Origin: Desulfoluna limicola
GTDB lineage: Bacteria > Desulfobacterota > Desulfobacteria > Desulfobacterales > Desulfolunaceae
Length of the DNA stretch: 64,000 nt
Assembly: GCF_021654575.1 (NCBI RefSeq)
Contig: NZ_AP024488.1
Location: forward strand, 5,669,501 to 5,733,500
Direction: 5' to 3'
In this document: piece by piece, positions 42,191-50,371 of the stretch
Layout: the number at the start of each line of letters is the position of its first letter
How positions within the stretch are numbered: the stretch's first letter is position 1
Notes under the pieces: generated by a model
What the model was told of the DNA's origin: nothing
Databases searched by the model: none
Seen by the model: only the letters and a program-made list of their open reading frames with translations
Program-made: the position numbers and the translations under genes

Positions 42191-44770
42191 TTAACGTCGG
42201 TGTTCTTCCGGCGTCGAGGGGCCATGGCCGTTGAGCACTTTCTGGAGCACCTGACGGAGTTCGGCAATCTGGTATGGCTTCTGAAGGTAAGAGCAGGATT
42301 CGTCAGAGTCCGGGTCGGATCGGGAGGTGTCGGACCCGTAACCGCTGGCGATGATGGCCTTCACCGATGGGTTGAGGGCTCGAATACGCTCCAGGGCTTC
42401 GCTGCCGTTGAGGCCCGGCATGGTCATGTCAAGGATGATGCAGCTGATATCCTTTTGGTGGGTTTTATAAAGGGAGACAGCTTCCTTGCCGTCGCATGCC
42501 GTGATGACGGAAAAACCAAGCTTTTCTATCATGCGCTGAGAAATTTTCCGCACCGGTTCTTCGTCATCTGCGATCAGGATCAGTCCGTCTTTTTGTTGGA
42601 TCAACTTTTCCGTGGGGGGCTTTTCGGGCACTTTTTGCTCCTCACTCTTGCCACAGGATGAGGGCAGGAAAACGCGGATTCTGGTGCCCACGTCAGGGGT
42701 ACTGCTGATGGTCATGGTGCCCCTGTGCTGGCGAACAATCCCAAGTACCGCGGCCATACCCAGGCCGGTGCCGGTCTTTTTGGTGGTGTAGAAGGGGTCA
42801 AAGAGTTTTTCCCGGGCGGTTTCGTCCATGCCGCAGCCCGTGTCCTCAATGTCGATGAAGGTGTAGGTGGACTCTGGCAGGGGAGGGTCCACACCGGGGC
42901 GCATGGGCATGGAACAGGCGGCCAGGTCATCCTTGGTGCAAAAGATCTTCCCGGTTCGGATCACGATCTGACCGCAGGCATTTCCGATGGCCTGGGATGC
43001 ATTGGTCAGAAGGTTAAGAATGACCTGCCGCAACTGGCTCTGGTTTCCATCGACGGCCGGGGTGTGGTCCCCCGGATGGAAGATGATGCGTACTTTTTTT
43101 GATACCGACACATCGATGAGGCGCATCATGTCGGAGACGAGGCTGTTGATGTTGACCGTGGTTGTTTCCACCTCCCCTTTGCCGGAGTAGACGAGCAGCT
43201 GTTGAGCCAGTTCCGTGGCTCGCTTGCCTGCGGTGATGATGTTCTTGATGCTTTTTTGCGCGGCCGGGTTATCCCCCACCTCCTCAAGGGTGATGTCGGC
43301 ATGGCCGAGGACAGCCATGAGGATGTTGTTGAAGTCGTGGGCAATGCCGCCGGCGATAATGCCCAGGCTCTCCAGCTTTTGTGCGTGCTGCATCTTCAGC
43401 TCGAACTTGATGCGTTCCTCTTCGGCATTTTTTTCTATGGTGATATCGTTGCAGGCACGCAGGACTTTGGCCCCCCCACCCTTGGACTTGATGGTGCTGG
43501 TTCGCTCACGGAAGTGGCGCCAGCCATGGGCCAGGTGCCGGACGCGATAATCCATGGCCGGGGCCGTGGCGCAGTTGATATTTTTACGGTAGGTTTCGGC
43601 AATTCGCTTTTGGTCATCCGGGTGAATGAGGGAGAGCCAGGCCTCCAGGGTGGTGGGCCGGTTTTCCGGGGTGGAGCCGATGACGGCGTCGATGTTGCCA
43701 AACCAGACGAGATCGTCCGTAGCGGGGGTCCATTCGCTGATGAGGTCGCTGGCTGTGAGGGCTGCAAGACGGTATTTTTCTTCACTTTTGGCCAGAGCCT
43801 CCATGGCTCTCACGGCTCGCAGTGTCTCCGAGCTGTATGAGGCCAGGAGTCCGCCCACCTCCCGGTCCTGATGGATAAAGGGCGGCTTTTTTTTCCCGTG
43901 GATAGAGACGAGGCCGAACGCCTTGCCCTCTTGGTTCTGAAGGGGGAAGATCACAAAGGACCCATTGTGGTACCCCCCGAACCCACTGGGGCGCAGTTCC
44001 CTTTCGCCGTTGATGTCCCCGATGAGGACAGGCTCTTTTTGGCGCAGGGCGAACCCGAAAGGAGAGCTCTTCTCCACGGGGTACGAGATGAGGCTGGGGG
44101 CATGGCCGTCGTCGAGGCAGTGGACGAGGCGGAGTCCCTCCTGACCGGCGATGTACAGGCTCCCGCCCGATGCGTCCAGATGGTGGCCGAACTCCTGGAG
44201 CAGGCGGGTGCCAAAGCTTTCAAGGGTGACACAGGTGGAGAGTCTCTTGGAGGAGGCCACCACCTCGGTCAGGCGGCGGTTCAGTTCCGTGAGGTAGCGG
44301 TTTGTGTTTTTCAGCTTACCGGAATTCTGGGGGATGCGCGCTTCCAGAAGCTCCTTGTAGGCCTGGTTCTGCTTCCTGAGCTTGATTTCCCGGATGGCTC
44401 TGGTCACGGCGTGGGAGAGGATGGCCATATCCTCAATGGGTTTGATAAGAAAATCGCGGGCTCCCTTTCGCAGGCACGCCACCACATCGGAGACCTCCCC
44501 TGTGGCGGAGGTGACGATAACGGGAATTTCAGGCCATCTTTTGTGAAGGTGCCCGAAGAAGGGGTGGCCTTCTATTGACGGGATGCGAAGGTCTGAAATG
44601 ATAAGATCCGGGGAGTGAACTGCGATGAGATCGATGGCGGATCGACCGCACTGCGCTGAAAGGACCTCATACCCGAACTCTTCCAGGTGCAGGATATAGC
44701 TGCTGAGAACCGAAGCGTCTTGGTCAATGACGAGAATGGTGCCTTGGGACGTATGTTGGGTCAATGTCAT
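42191..44770 (-). CDS. Soluble hybrid histidine kinase, REC-GAF-PAS-HisKA-HATPase-REC
   Basis: From the ATG at 44770 (GGAGACC upstream) the protein is 859 aa; 44782 is an alternative start. An N-terminal receiver with phospho-Asp in ISDLRIPS is followed by a coiled linker, a GAF-like domain (GGSLYIAGQEGLRLV...), a PAS domain (LTASDLISEWTPATDDLVWFG), HisKA with GIAHDFNNILMAVLGHAD, HATPase with DTGCGMDET and GTGLGMAAVLG, and a C-terminal receiver with ILDMTMPG. No membrane span is present. It is probably co-transcribed with the membrane kinase downstream, forming a phosphorelay. No output DNA-binding regulator is adjacent. Confidence 0.92.
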   Translation of the reverse strand: MTLTQHTSQGTILVIDQDASVLSSYILHLEEFGYEVLSAQCGRSAIDLIAVHSPDLIISDLRIPSIEGHPFFGHLHKRWPEIPVIVTSATGEVSDVVACLRKGARDFLIKPIEDMAILSHAVTRAIREIKLRKQNQAYKELLEARIPQNSGKLKNTNRYLTELNRRLTEVVASSKRLSTCVTLESFGTRLLQEFGHHLDASGGSLYIAGQEGLRLVHCLDDGHAPSLISYPVEKSSPFGFALRQKEPVLIGDINGERELRPSGFGGYHNGSFVIFPLQNQEGKAFGLVSIHGKKKPPFIHQDREVGGLLASYSSETLRAVRAMEALAKSEEKYRLAALTASDLISEWTPATDDLVWFGNIDAVIGSTPENRPTTLEAWLSLIHPDDQKRIAETYRKNINCATAPAMDYRVRHLAHGWRHFRERTSTIKSKGGGAKVLRACNDITIEKNAEEERIKFELKMQHAQKLESLGIIAGGIAHDFNNILMAVLGHADITLEEVGDNPAAQKSIKNIITAGKRATELAQQLLVYSGKGEVETTTVNINSLVSDMMRLIDVSVSKKVRIIFHPGDHTPAVDGNQSQLRQVILNLLTNASQAIGNACGQIVIRTGKIFCTKDDLAACSMPMRPGVDPPLPESTYTFIDIEDTGCGMDETAREKLFDPFYTTKKTGTGLGMAAVLGIVRQHRGTMTISSTPDVGTRIRVFLPSSCGKSEEQKVPEKPPTEKLIQQKDGLILIADDEEPVRKISQRMIEKLGFSVITACDGKEAVSLYKTHQKDISCIILDMTMPGLNGSEALERIRALNPSVKAIIASGYGSDTSRSDPDSDESCSYLQKPYQIAELRQVLQKVLNGHGPSTPEEHRR

Positions 44771-45291
44771 GATGGTCTCCATTGCATCGTCTGTGCAAAG
44801 GGGATGGCCCGAAAGGGGCCATACGAAAAGACGTGTGTTCCAAAAGGAGAGCCGCTGGGCTGATATCTGGGGACTGTCTGGGTTTGGAGAAGGGACACCC
44901 ATGTCCAGAGAAGGGCGATGAAAAAGAGAACCGGTATGGATGGAGATGCCTTTAAAATTTATGCTATCCGTTCCTAAATATACCCAATGGCTCGTGAAGA
45001 TGTCAATTAGGATTTCAGTGGGTTATCGCCGTGATATCGCAAGGGGCTCTCAAGGGGGATTATGTGACGCCATTATTTCTGAACGGGATGGCCGGTCTGT
45101 TCTCTTTTTCACTTTGGGTTTGACAAGAGCAATTCCTTCACGCTATCTCTGTTAAACAATTGCAGACACGAAGTCTGCTGCGAGTTTCGTTGTTCTCAGT
45201 TATCATGAATGGGCATTCCACGAAGGTAAAAGGCCACGAAGGCTTCACTAATTACTCATGTGGTATTTTGCTTTCTGAATGGAGGAAAGAG
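44771..45291. other. Divergent intergenic region, nikK promoter side
   Basis: About 520 bp between the hybrid kinase and the nickel/cobalt operon. Apart from the promoter at 45120, no repeat element or ORF is recognised, and no clear NikR-type palindrome was found by eye. Confidence 0.5.
45120..45148 (+). promoter_or_regulatory. Candidate sigma-70 promoter for the nik operon
   Basis: TTGACA (45120-45125), 17-nt spacer, CTATCT (45143-45148), about 140 nt before the nikK start codon. Confidence 0.5.
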
Positions 45292-46062
45292 ATGAAACGC
45301 TTCGCAGCAGCCGTTGTCCTGACCCTTATGGTTTCCCTTCCCACGTCCGCCATGGCCCACTTCGGCATGGTGATTCCCGAAACATCCGTTGTCTCCCAGA
45401 AAACCGGAAAACAGATCGACCTGGCCCTCTCTTTTTCACACCCCTTTGAAGGCATCGGGATGCCCTTGGAAAAGCCGGCGGAGTTCTCCGTTGTGATGGA
45501 CGGCAACAAACAGGACCTGACAAAGGCCCTGACCCCCATGAACGTCATGGGGCACCCCGCCTGGACAACCACCTACCCCGTCAAGAGACCGGGGGTCTAT
45601 CAGTTCGTCATGACCCCGAAGCCCTACTGGGAGCCTGCCGAGGATATTTTTATCATCCATTACACCAAGACCATCGTGCCGGCCTACGGGGGCGAGGATG
45701 GGTGGGATGAGGAACTGGGACTGAAGACCGAGATCGTTCCCCTGACCCGTCCCTTCGGCCTGTATGCCGGCAACCTCTTCCAAGGGGTGGTGAAGCTTGA
45801 CGGAAAGGCCGTCACCGGAGCCGAGGTGGAGGTGGAGTTCTACAACAAAGAGGGGAAAGCCAAGGCGGCCAATGATTACCTGATCACCCAGGTGGTGAAG
45901 GCGGACGCCAACGGCATTTTTTCGTTTACCGTGCCCACGGACGGGTGGTGGGGGTTCTCTGCCCTGAATGAGGCGGACTACCAGCTGGAGGTTGACGGAG
46001 AGAAGAAAGGCGTTGAACTGGGCGCCGTTCTCTGGGTGGAGTTCACCGAGTGGCAGGGGTAA
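45292..46062 (+). CDS. nikK: DUF4198 periplasmic protein, nickel/cobalt ECF accessory (NikK-like)
   Basis: The 256-aa protein has a signal peptide ending SAMA, so the mature chain starts HFGMVIPETS with an N-terminal His. DUF4198-type beta-sandwich segments follow (SFSHPFEGIGMPL, ILVEF-like strands). In Ni ECF transporters DUF4198 proteins (NikK) act as periplasmic metal-binding accessory parts. The ATG at 45292 has GGAGGAAAG upstream. It is followed by nikM, nikL-like, nikQ and nikO genes, with a repeat element between nikK and nikM. Confidence 0.85.
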   Translation: MKRFAAAVVLTLMVSLPTSAMAHFGMVIPETSVVSQKTGKQIDLALSFSHPFEGIGMPLEKPAEFSVVMDGNKQDLTKALTPMNVMGHPAWTTTYPVKRPGVYQFVMTPKPYWEPAEDIFIIHYTKTIVPAYGGEDGWDEELGLKTEIVPLTRPFGLYAGNLFQGVVKLDGKAVTGAEVEVEFYNKEGKAKAANDYLITQVVKADANGIFSFTVPTDGWWGFSALNEADYQLEVDGEKKGVELGAVLWVEFTEWQG

Positions 46063-46149
46063 TATGACCATGGCAGAGGTCCGGGTGCCAGGCATCCGGG
46101 CCCTTGATATGGTGGGTTCGGAAAACGTCACCGTTGACGCAACGGTTCG

Positions 46150-46317
46150 GCTCTTGAAAGAGCCGGAGCCCAAACGCTTGAAACGTTGGCCAAACAGGTC
46201 TTGGTCGTTTTCTGAACAACTCTTTGCGAATGCGCTGGACCCGAGGGCCGAGAGCATTTGCAACCAGGGGGCCGGGGGATCATCCCTCGAGCGCCGGAGG
46301 CCAAGCTGAATCGTTAC
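46150..46317. repeat. Intergenic repeat element, B/A mosaic, between nikK and nikM
   Basis: CCCAAACGCTTGAAACGTTGGCCAAACAGG (B), GCGAATGCG/GAGCATTTGC around a decayed GACCCGAGGGCC core, GGGGGATCATCCCTC, decayed right end GCGCCGGAGGC to 46301, then outer repeat AGCTGAATCGTTAC (46304-46317). Confidence 0.82.
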
Positions 46318-46340
46318 AAACGTTCAAGGGATGATGTGGT

Positions 46341-46970
46341 ATGCATATTTCGGAAGGTGTGTTGTCCGCCCCGGTCCTTCTGGCTGGGGCGGCCGTTGCA
46401 GCGGGGGGCGTGGCTTACGGGTTGAAGCGCATGGACGCCGAAGGGACCGTGAGCGCCGCTCTGGTGACCGCCGCTTTTTTTGTGGCGTCACTGATTCACC
46501 TCAACGTCGGCCCGGCCAGCGTTCACCTGGTGCTCAACGGCTTGGTGGGGGTGGTCCTTGGATGGGCGGCCTTTCCGGCGATTTTTACCGGCCTGCTTCT
46601 CCAGGCCCTTCTTTTCCAGTATGGGGGGCTTACCACCCTGGGCGTCAACACGGTGGTGATGGCCGCACCTGCCGTGTGCGTCTCTCTTTTGCTGGCGCCC
46701 ATGGTCAAGCGCAAAGGGCGCGTGGGGCTGGTGGCCTCCTTTGGTTGCGGGGCCCTTACCGTTCTGTTCTCCTCCCTGCTCCTGGCAGCGGCCCTGGTCT
46801 TCACCGGAGAGAACTTTAAAGTCATCGCCTGGGCCTCCATTGTCGGCAACCTGCCAGTGATGGTGGTGGAAGGCCTCTTCACCGCCTTTGTTATTTCATT
46901 TCTTCTGCGCGTGTACCCGGAACTCCTCCCCGGGTGTACACCCGAACCGATTGAAACGGAGAGTGTATGA
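46341..46970 (+). CDS. Nickel/cobalt ECF transporter S component (CbiM/NikM)
   Basis: The 209-aa membrane protein starts MHISEGVLS, the conserved N-terminus of CbiM/NikM that inserts into the protein and binds the metal through the terminal amine and His2. About six to seven membrane spans follow, with HLNVGPASVHLVLNGLVG and GGLTTLGVNTVVMA motifs that contribute further histidines. Its stop overlaps the next gene start by 4 bp. Ni versus Co cannot be decided from sequence; the DUF4198 and NikL-like partners favour nickel. Confidence 0.92.
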   Translation: MHISEGVLSAPVLLAGAAVAAGGVAYGLKRMDAEGTVSAALVTAAFFVASLIHLNVGPASVHLVLNGLVGVVLGWAAFPAIFTGLLLQALLFQYGGLTTLGVNTVVMAAPAVCVSLLLAPMVKRKGRVGLVASFGCGALTVLFSSLLLAAALVFTGENFKVIAWASIVGNLPVMVVEGLFTAFVISFLLRVYPELLPGCTPEPIETESV

Positions 46971-47527
46971 AGTTCGTGCGTGTTGTTTTGACCCTTGGCC
47001 TTCTTTTCGCCATGGCTTCTCCCGCCCTGGCTCATCGAATCAACATCTTCGCCCTGGATGAAGGCGGCGAGGTCTATACGGAAAGCACCTTTGCCGGCAA
47101 ACGTCCGGTGAAGAAGGGCACCGTCCGGGTGTTCAATGCCGACGGCACCCTGCTCCTGACGAAAGAGACCGATGAAAAGGGGATCTGCACCTTTCCCAGG
47201 CCGGAGCCGGGCATCCTCACCGTGGAGGTGGACGCCGGCCAGGGGCACAAGAACCGATGGGAACTGGACGCCGTGGAAGGGGGGGCTGTGTCCGCCGAAC
47301 CCGCAGTGGCTGAACCGGTGCTCTCTACGCCGAAAGCCCCGGCAGTGACGGGCCTTTCCCCCAGTGACTGGCAGCAGATGGAACAGGTCGTGGACGCGGC
47401 CGTGGCAAAGGCGTTGCACCAGGCAAAAGAGGAGACACGGCTCCAGGACATCGTGGGAGGCCTCGGGTATATCGTGGGGCTCTTCGGGTTTGCCGCATGG
47501 GGGCGCAGCCGGCGGGAGGCCGCATGA
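46967..47527 (+). CDS. NikL-like accessory protein of the nickel/cobalt ECF transporter
   Basis: The 186-aa protein has a signal peptide (MKFVRVVLTLGLLFAMASPALA), so the mature chain would start HRINIFALDEG. A carboxypeptidase-regulatory-like beta domain (VYTESTFAGKRPVKKGTVRVFNADG) follows, then a helical linker and a C-terminal membrane span (IVGGLGYIVGLFGFAAWG). This is the layout of NikL. It is coupled to both neighbours by 4-bp overlaps (ATGA). Confidence 0.85.
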   Translation: MKFVRVVLTLGLLFAMASPALAHRINIFALDEGGEVYTESTFAGKRPVKKGTVRVFNADGTLLLTKETDEKGICTFPRPEPGILTVEVDAGQGHKNRWELDAVEGGAVSAEPAVAEPVLSTPKAPAVTGLSPSDWQQMEQVVDAAVAKALHQAKEETRLQDIVGGLGYIVGLFGFAAWGRSRREAA

Positions 47528-48294
47528 ATGAACCCTTTGTCGACATAGACTCCCCTATCCACAGAACGGCCCCCACGGTAAGGGTGGCCGCTGCCTTTGT
47601 TCTCTCGCTGGTAACGGCTCTGGCCATGACCCCTGCCGTTCCCCTGGCGGCCCTTTGCCTGGGCATCCTGTTTGTCCTGATGGCGAAACTCCCCCTTCTC
47701 ACCGTGGGCAAGCGTCTTCTCCCCCTCTTTCTTTTTCTGCTTCTTATCTGGGTCGTCCTGCCGTTCACCGGAGAGGGCGATGCCCTCCACACCCTGGGGC
47801 CCCTGACAGTCAAAACGGACGGCCTGAGCCTTGCCCTTTTGATCAGCGTAAAGTCGTTCTCGATTCTGCTGATCCTCATGGCCCTGGTCTCCACCATGCA
47901 CACGTTTGCCATGGGACACGCCCTGAATGCCCTGGGCATGCCGGAAAAACTCACCTTTCTTATTGTGATGAGCGCCCGATATATCTCCGTCATTGAACGG
48001 GAATACCGCAAGCTGAGAAACGCGGCCAAAATGAGGGGGTTTCAACCCGATACCTCCCTTCACTCGTACAAAACCTTCGCTCATCTGGCCGGCATGCTCC
48101 TGGTGCGCTCTCATCTGCGCGCCGGACGTGTCTACAACGCCATGGTGCTGCGAGGCTTTGACGGCCGGTTTAACCTGCTCACCGCCAGCAGGTCAGAGCG
48201 GCTGCAGGGATGCATCCCCCAAACCGCCGGCATCGCTTTTTCCGTGGTCGCCCTCGTCGGCCTTGAAGTGGCCGTGCGACTGGGAGGCATTTAG
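47524..48294 (+). CDS. Nickel/cobalt ECF transporter T component (CbiQ/NikQ)
   Basis: The 256-aa protein is the transmembrane EcfT-type subunit that couples the ATPase to NikM. Membrane spans lie in the first 130 residues and the last 25. The cytoplasmic coupling segments include GHALNALGMPEKLTFL, RKLRNAAKMRGFQ and MVLRGFDGRF. The ATG is inside ATGA overlapping the nikL-like stop. The ATPase gene is separated by a 298-bp repeat-containing gap. Confidence 0.9.
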   Translation: MNEPFVDIDSPIHRTAPTVRVAAAFVLSLVTALAMTPAVPLAALCLGILFVLMAKLPLLTVGKRLLPLFLFLLLIWVVLPFTGEGDALHTLGPLTVKTDGLSLALLISVKSFSILLILMALVSTMHTFAMGHALNALGMPEKLTFLIVMSARYISVIEREYRKLRNAAKMRGFQPDTSLHSYKTFAHLAGMLLVRSHLRAGRVYNAMVLRGFDGRFNLLTASRSERLQGCIPQTAGIAFSVVALVGLEVAVRLGGI

Positions 48295-48551
48295 GTTCGC
48301 GAATGCTCCCACCCCTCGTTCCTCGGGGTGTTCACATTCGCTGACGGGCTGCGCCCGTGGCCACAGGAGTTAATCCGGTGGAAGTCAATTCAGGCGTTGC
48401 AACAGGAATACCCACAGCGCATGCGCTTGTTACGCAAAACGCGGACCGTCACACGATGCGCGAATGCGGACGCGAGGTGTAGGGCACGATGACACCCGAA
48501 GCGCATTCGCAAACCAGAGGTCCGGGGGATCATCCCCTGGCCGCCGGAGGC
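48295..48551. repeat. Intergenic repeat element between nikQ and nikO
   Basis: It starts at the nikQ stop codon without a left end: GTTCGCGAATGC, core CCCCTCGTTCCTCGGGG with GCGAATG/CATTCGC arms, GACGGGCTGCGCCCGT, then a GCGAATGCGGACGCG / CGCATTCGC part, GGGGGATCATCCCC and the right end GCCGCCGGAGGC (48540-48551), 41 nt before nikO. Confidence 0.85.
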
Positions 48552-48592
48552 ACGCTTTTTCACCCTAACTTTGATCATAGAAGGCATTTTTT

Positions 48593-49315
48593 ATGGCTAA
48601 GAATTTAATGAGTCTTTCAGGGATCACGTACCGCTATCCCGGTGACCGGGAAGCGGTGATCAACGGGTTGGACCTTGCCATTCCTGAAGGGGCGGCCATG
48701 GGGCTCATTGCCCCCAACGGCAGTGGGAAGACCACGCTGTTTCATTTGATGATGGGGCTTTTAAAGCCCCAGGCCGGTGTGATGACGGCCTTTGGTCGGA
48801 AAGTGGCAGGGGAGAAGGGGTTCCGCGAGGTGAGGCGGCGTGTGGGGTTGTTGTTTCAGGACGCCGACGATCAGCTGTTCAGCCCCACGGTCCTTGAGGA
48901 CGTGGCCTTTGGCCCCATGAACCTTGGGATGGGGCGTCACGAGGCGAGAAAAAAGGCGAGGGAGGTGCTGTCGGAGCTGGGGCTTTCCGGCTACGAAGAC
49001 CGGATCACCTTTCGGCTCTCCGGTGGGGAGAAGCGCATGGTCTCGCTGGCAACGGTGCTTGCCATGGAGCCGGACCTCCTTCTCCTGGACGAACCCACCA
49101 CGGGGTTGGACCATGACACCTGGAAGCGCTTGGTGGCAGTGCTTCAGGCCTCGAAGGTGGCCCGCCTGGTGATTTCCCACGATTTTGAATTTCTCGAGCA
49201 GGTGACCGGTTCCCTTCACAGTCTGGAAGGGGGAAAGATCGTCATGGACAGGGGGCTTCACCTGCATCAGCATGCCCATGTTCATCAACATGGGGCCAAC
49301 CCCCACCATCACTGA
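48593..49315 (+). CDS. Nickel/cobalt ECF transporter ATPase with His-rich tail (CbiO/NikO)
   Basis: The 240-aa ATPase has Walker A APNGSGKTT (about residue 43), Q-loop GLLFQDADDQLF, signature LSGGEKRMV, Walker B LLLLDEPTTGLD and the H-loop VISHD. The last 18 residues are a His-rich metal-binding-type tail (HLHQHAHVHQHGANPHHH). This tail is encoded in the 74 bp that overlap the convergent glycosyltransferase gene. It energises the NikMLQ system. AGAAGG lies upstream of the ATG. Confidence 0.93.
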   Translation: MAKNLMSLSGITYRYPGDREAVINGLDLAIPEGAAMGLIAPNGSGKTTLFHLMMGLLKPQAGVMTAFGRKVAGEKGFREVRRRVGLLFQDADDQLFSPTVLEDVAFGPMNLGMGRHEARKKAREVLSELGLSGYEDRITFRLSGGEKRMVSLATVLAMEPDLLLLDEPTTGLDHDTWKRLVAVLQASKVARLVISHDFEFLEQVTGSLHSLEGGKIVMDRGLHLHQHAHVHQHGANPHHH

Positions 49316-49961
49316 TGAGCCGAGCGGCTTTCGTGTAGAGGCTCGGAAACTCCGGTGTGTGTTCGTTTCGTTTCACGAAGGCCAGGAAATCTTCCGGGGT
49401 GTCGATGTCGTGCCAGCCGGAGAGGAGCCGTACGCTTATCTTGTGGGCTTTTGCCCGTTTGACGGTCTCTTCCATCACGTGGCTGTGACTCCACCGCATC
49501 CCTTCAAACATGGGCGCAAAAAGGGCACCCTTACGCGCTCCCACCAGGCAATACCCTCCATCTGAGACCGGCACGAAGACCGTGTCGCTTGACTCCAGGG
49601 CCTCAAACGCCTCATGGACAAGGCGTACAGGAAGGTCTGGAGCATCACCTCCCACGATAACGGCTTTTCTGTGACCGTCTTCAAATGCCCTGGTCAGGGC
49701 ATGGCTCATTCGCTTTCCAAGGTCCTCTCCCTTTTGGCTTTGCACCTCATGGGGGCCCGTCAGCCAGGGCCCGAGGAATCCCTCTTTTTTTTCGGGTGTG
49801 TATTCAATGCGCAGGGGAGTAAAGGGCGCAAGGCGGGCGAGGGTGGTTTCAACGAAGTGTTTGTAGAGGGCAAGGGCCATCTCTTGTCCCACGGCAGTTG
49901 CCAGCCGCGTTTTGACACGGCCGTATTCCGGAACTTTGACAAAGAGAATCAACAGGGGCAT
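49242..49961 (-). CDS. DUF2064 / TIGR04282-type glycosyltransferase-fold protein
   Basis: The 239-aa protein has the GT-A nucleotidyl-transferase-like fold of the TIGR04282 family. It has LLILFVKVPEYGRVKTRLA at the N-terminus, VIVGGDAPDLP as the DxD-like site, VFVPVSDGGYCLVG, and WHDIDTPEDFLAF near the end. The family is annotated as arsenosugar-biosynthesis-associated glycosyltransferase in some clusters; here no arsenic gene is near. It overlaps the 3' end of nikO tail to tail by 74 bp. Confidence 0.85.
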   Translation of the reverse strand: MPLLILFVKVPEYGRVKTRLATAVGQEMALALYKHFVETTLARLAPFTPLRIEYTPEKKEGFLGPWLTGPHEVQSQKGEDLGKRMSHALTRAFEDGHRKAVIVGGDAPDLPVRLVHEAFEALESSDTVFVPVSDGGYCLVGARKGALFAPMFEGMRWSHSHVMEETVKRAKAHKISVRLLSGWHDIDTPEDFLAFVKRNEHTPEFPSLYTKAARLISDGGGWPHVDEHGHADAGEAPCP

Positions 49962-50113
49962 GGACGTCTCCCGGTGGATAGAAAAAGGGGGTGTTTATCT
50001 CATTAAGGGTGGGGATATTCGTTGGATCCGGGGGTTCATCCTACCGGGCCGCCCGGCCCCTGTCCACCTTTCTTCTTGCATTCAAGGGGTGATGGGCCCC
50101 ATAATCAATGGTT

Positions 50114-50284
50114 ATGAACCCTACCAACCATAACGAGACCCTCTGCTATTGCTTCGGACTCACCCGCAAGGACTTTGCGGACGACCTGAGGCACCATGGC
50201 ACCTCCACCCTTCTTAAGAAGATCACCCGGGCCAAGCTTTCCGGAGAATGCCGGTGTGCGGACACCCACCCGGAGAGGCGCTGA
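50114..50284 (+). CDS. Small BFD-like [2Fe-2S] protein, 56 aa
   Basis: The protein has CYCFGLTRKDFADDL near the N-terminus and GECRCADTHP near the end, the CxC...CxC spacing of the bacterioferritin-associated-ferredoxin-like domain. Related domains usually continue with NPxGxCC after CxC; this one stops at THPERR, so it is short or truncated. It lies 87 nt before the DHH phosphoesterase gene on the same strand. Probable [2Fe-2S] or metal-carrying role, not tested. Confidence 0.6.
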   Translation: MNPTNHNETLCYCFGLTRKDFADDLRHHGTSTLLKKITRAKLSGECRCADTHPERR

Positions 50285-50371
50285 TGCGTCGGAGACGTTC
50301 GCCGGGCGGTGAAAGCGATAACTCTTGAAGGCAACCCAAAAAGCAGACAGCTGAAACCTGAAAAGTGATTC

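Noticed and set aside
42200..44578. Several long plus-strand frames opposite the hybrid kinase
   Set aside because: Antisense shadows of REC-GAF-PAS-HisKA-REC coding sequence without recognisable domains.
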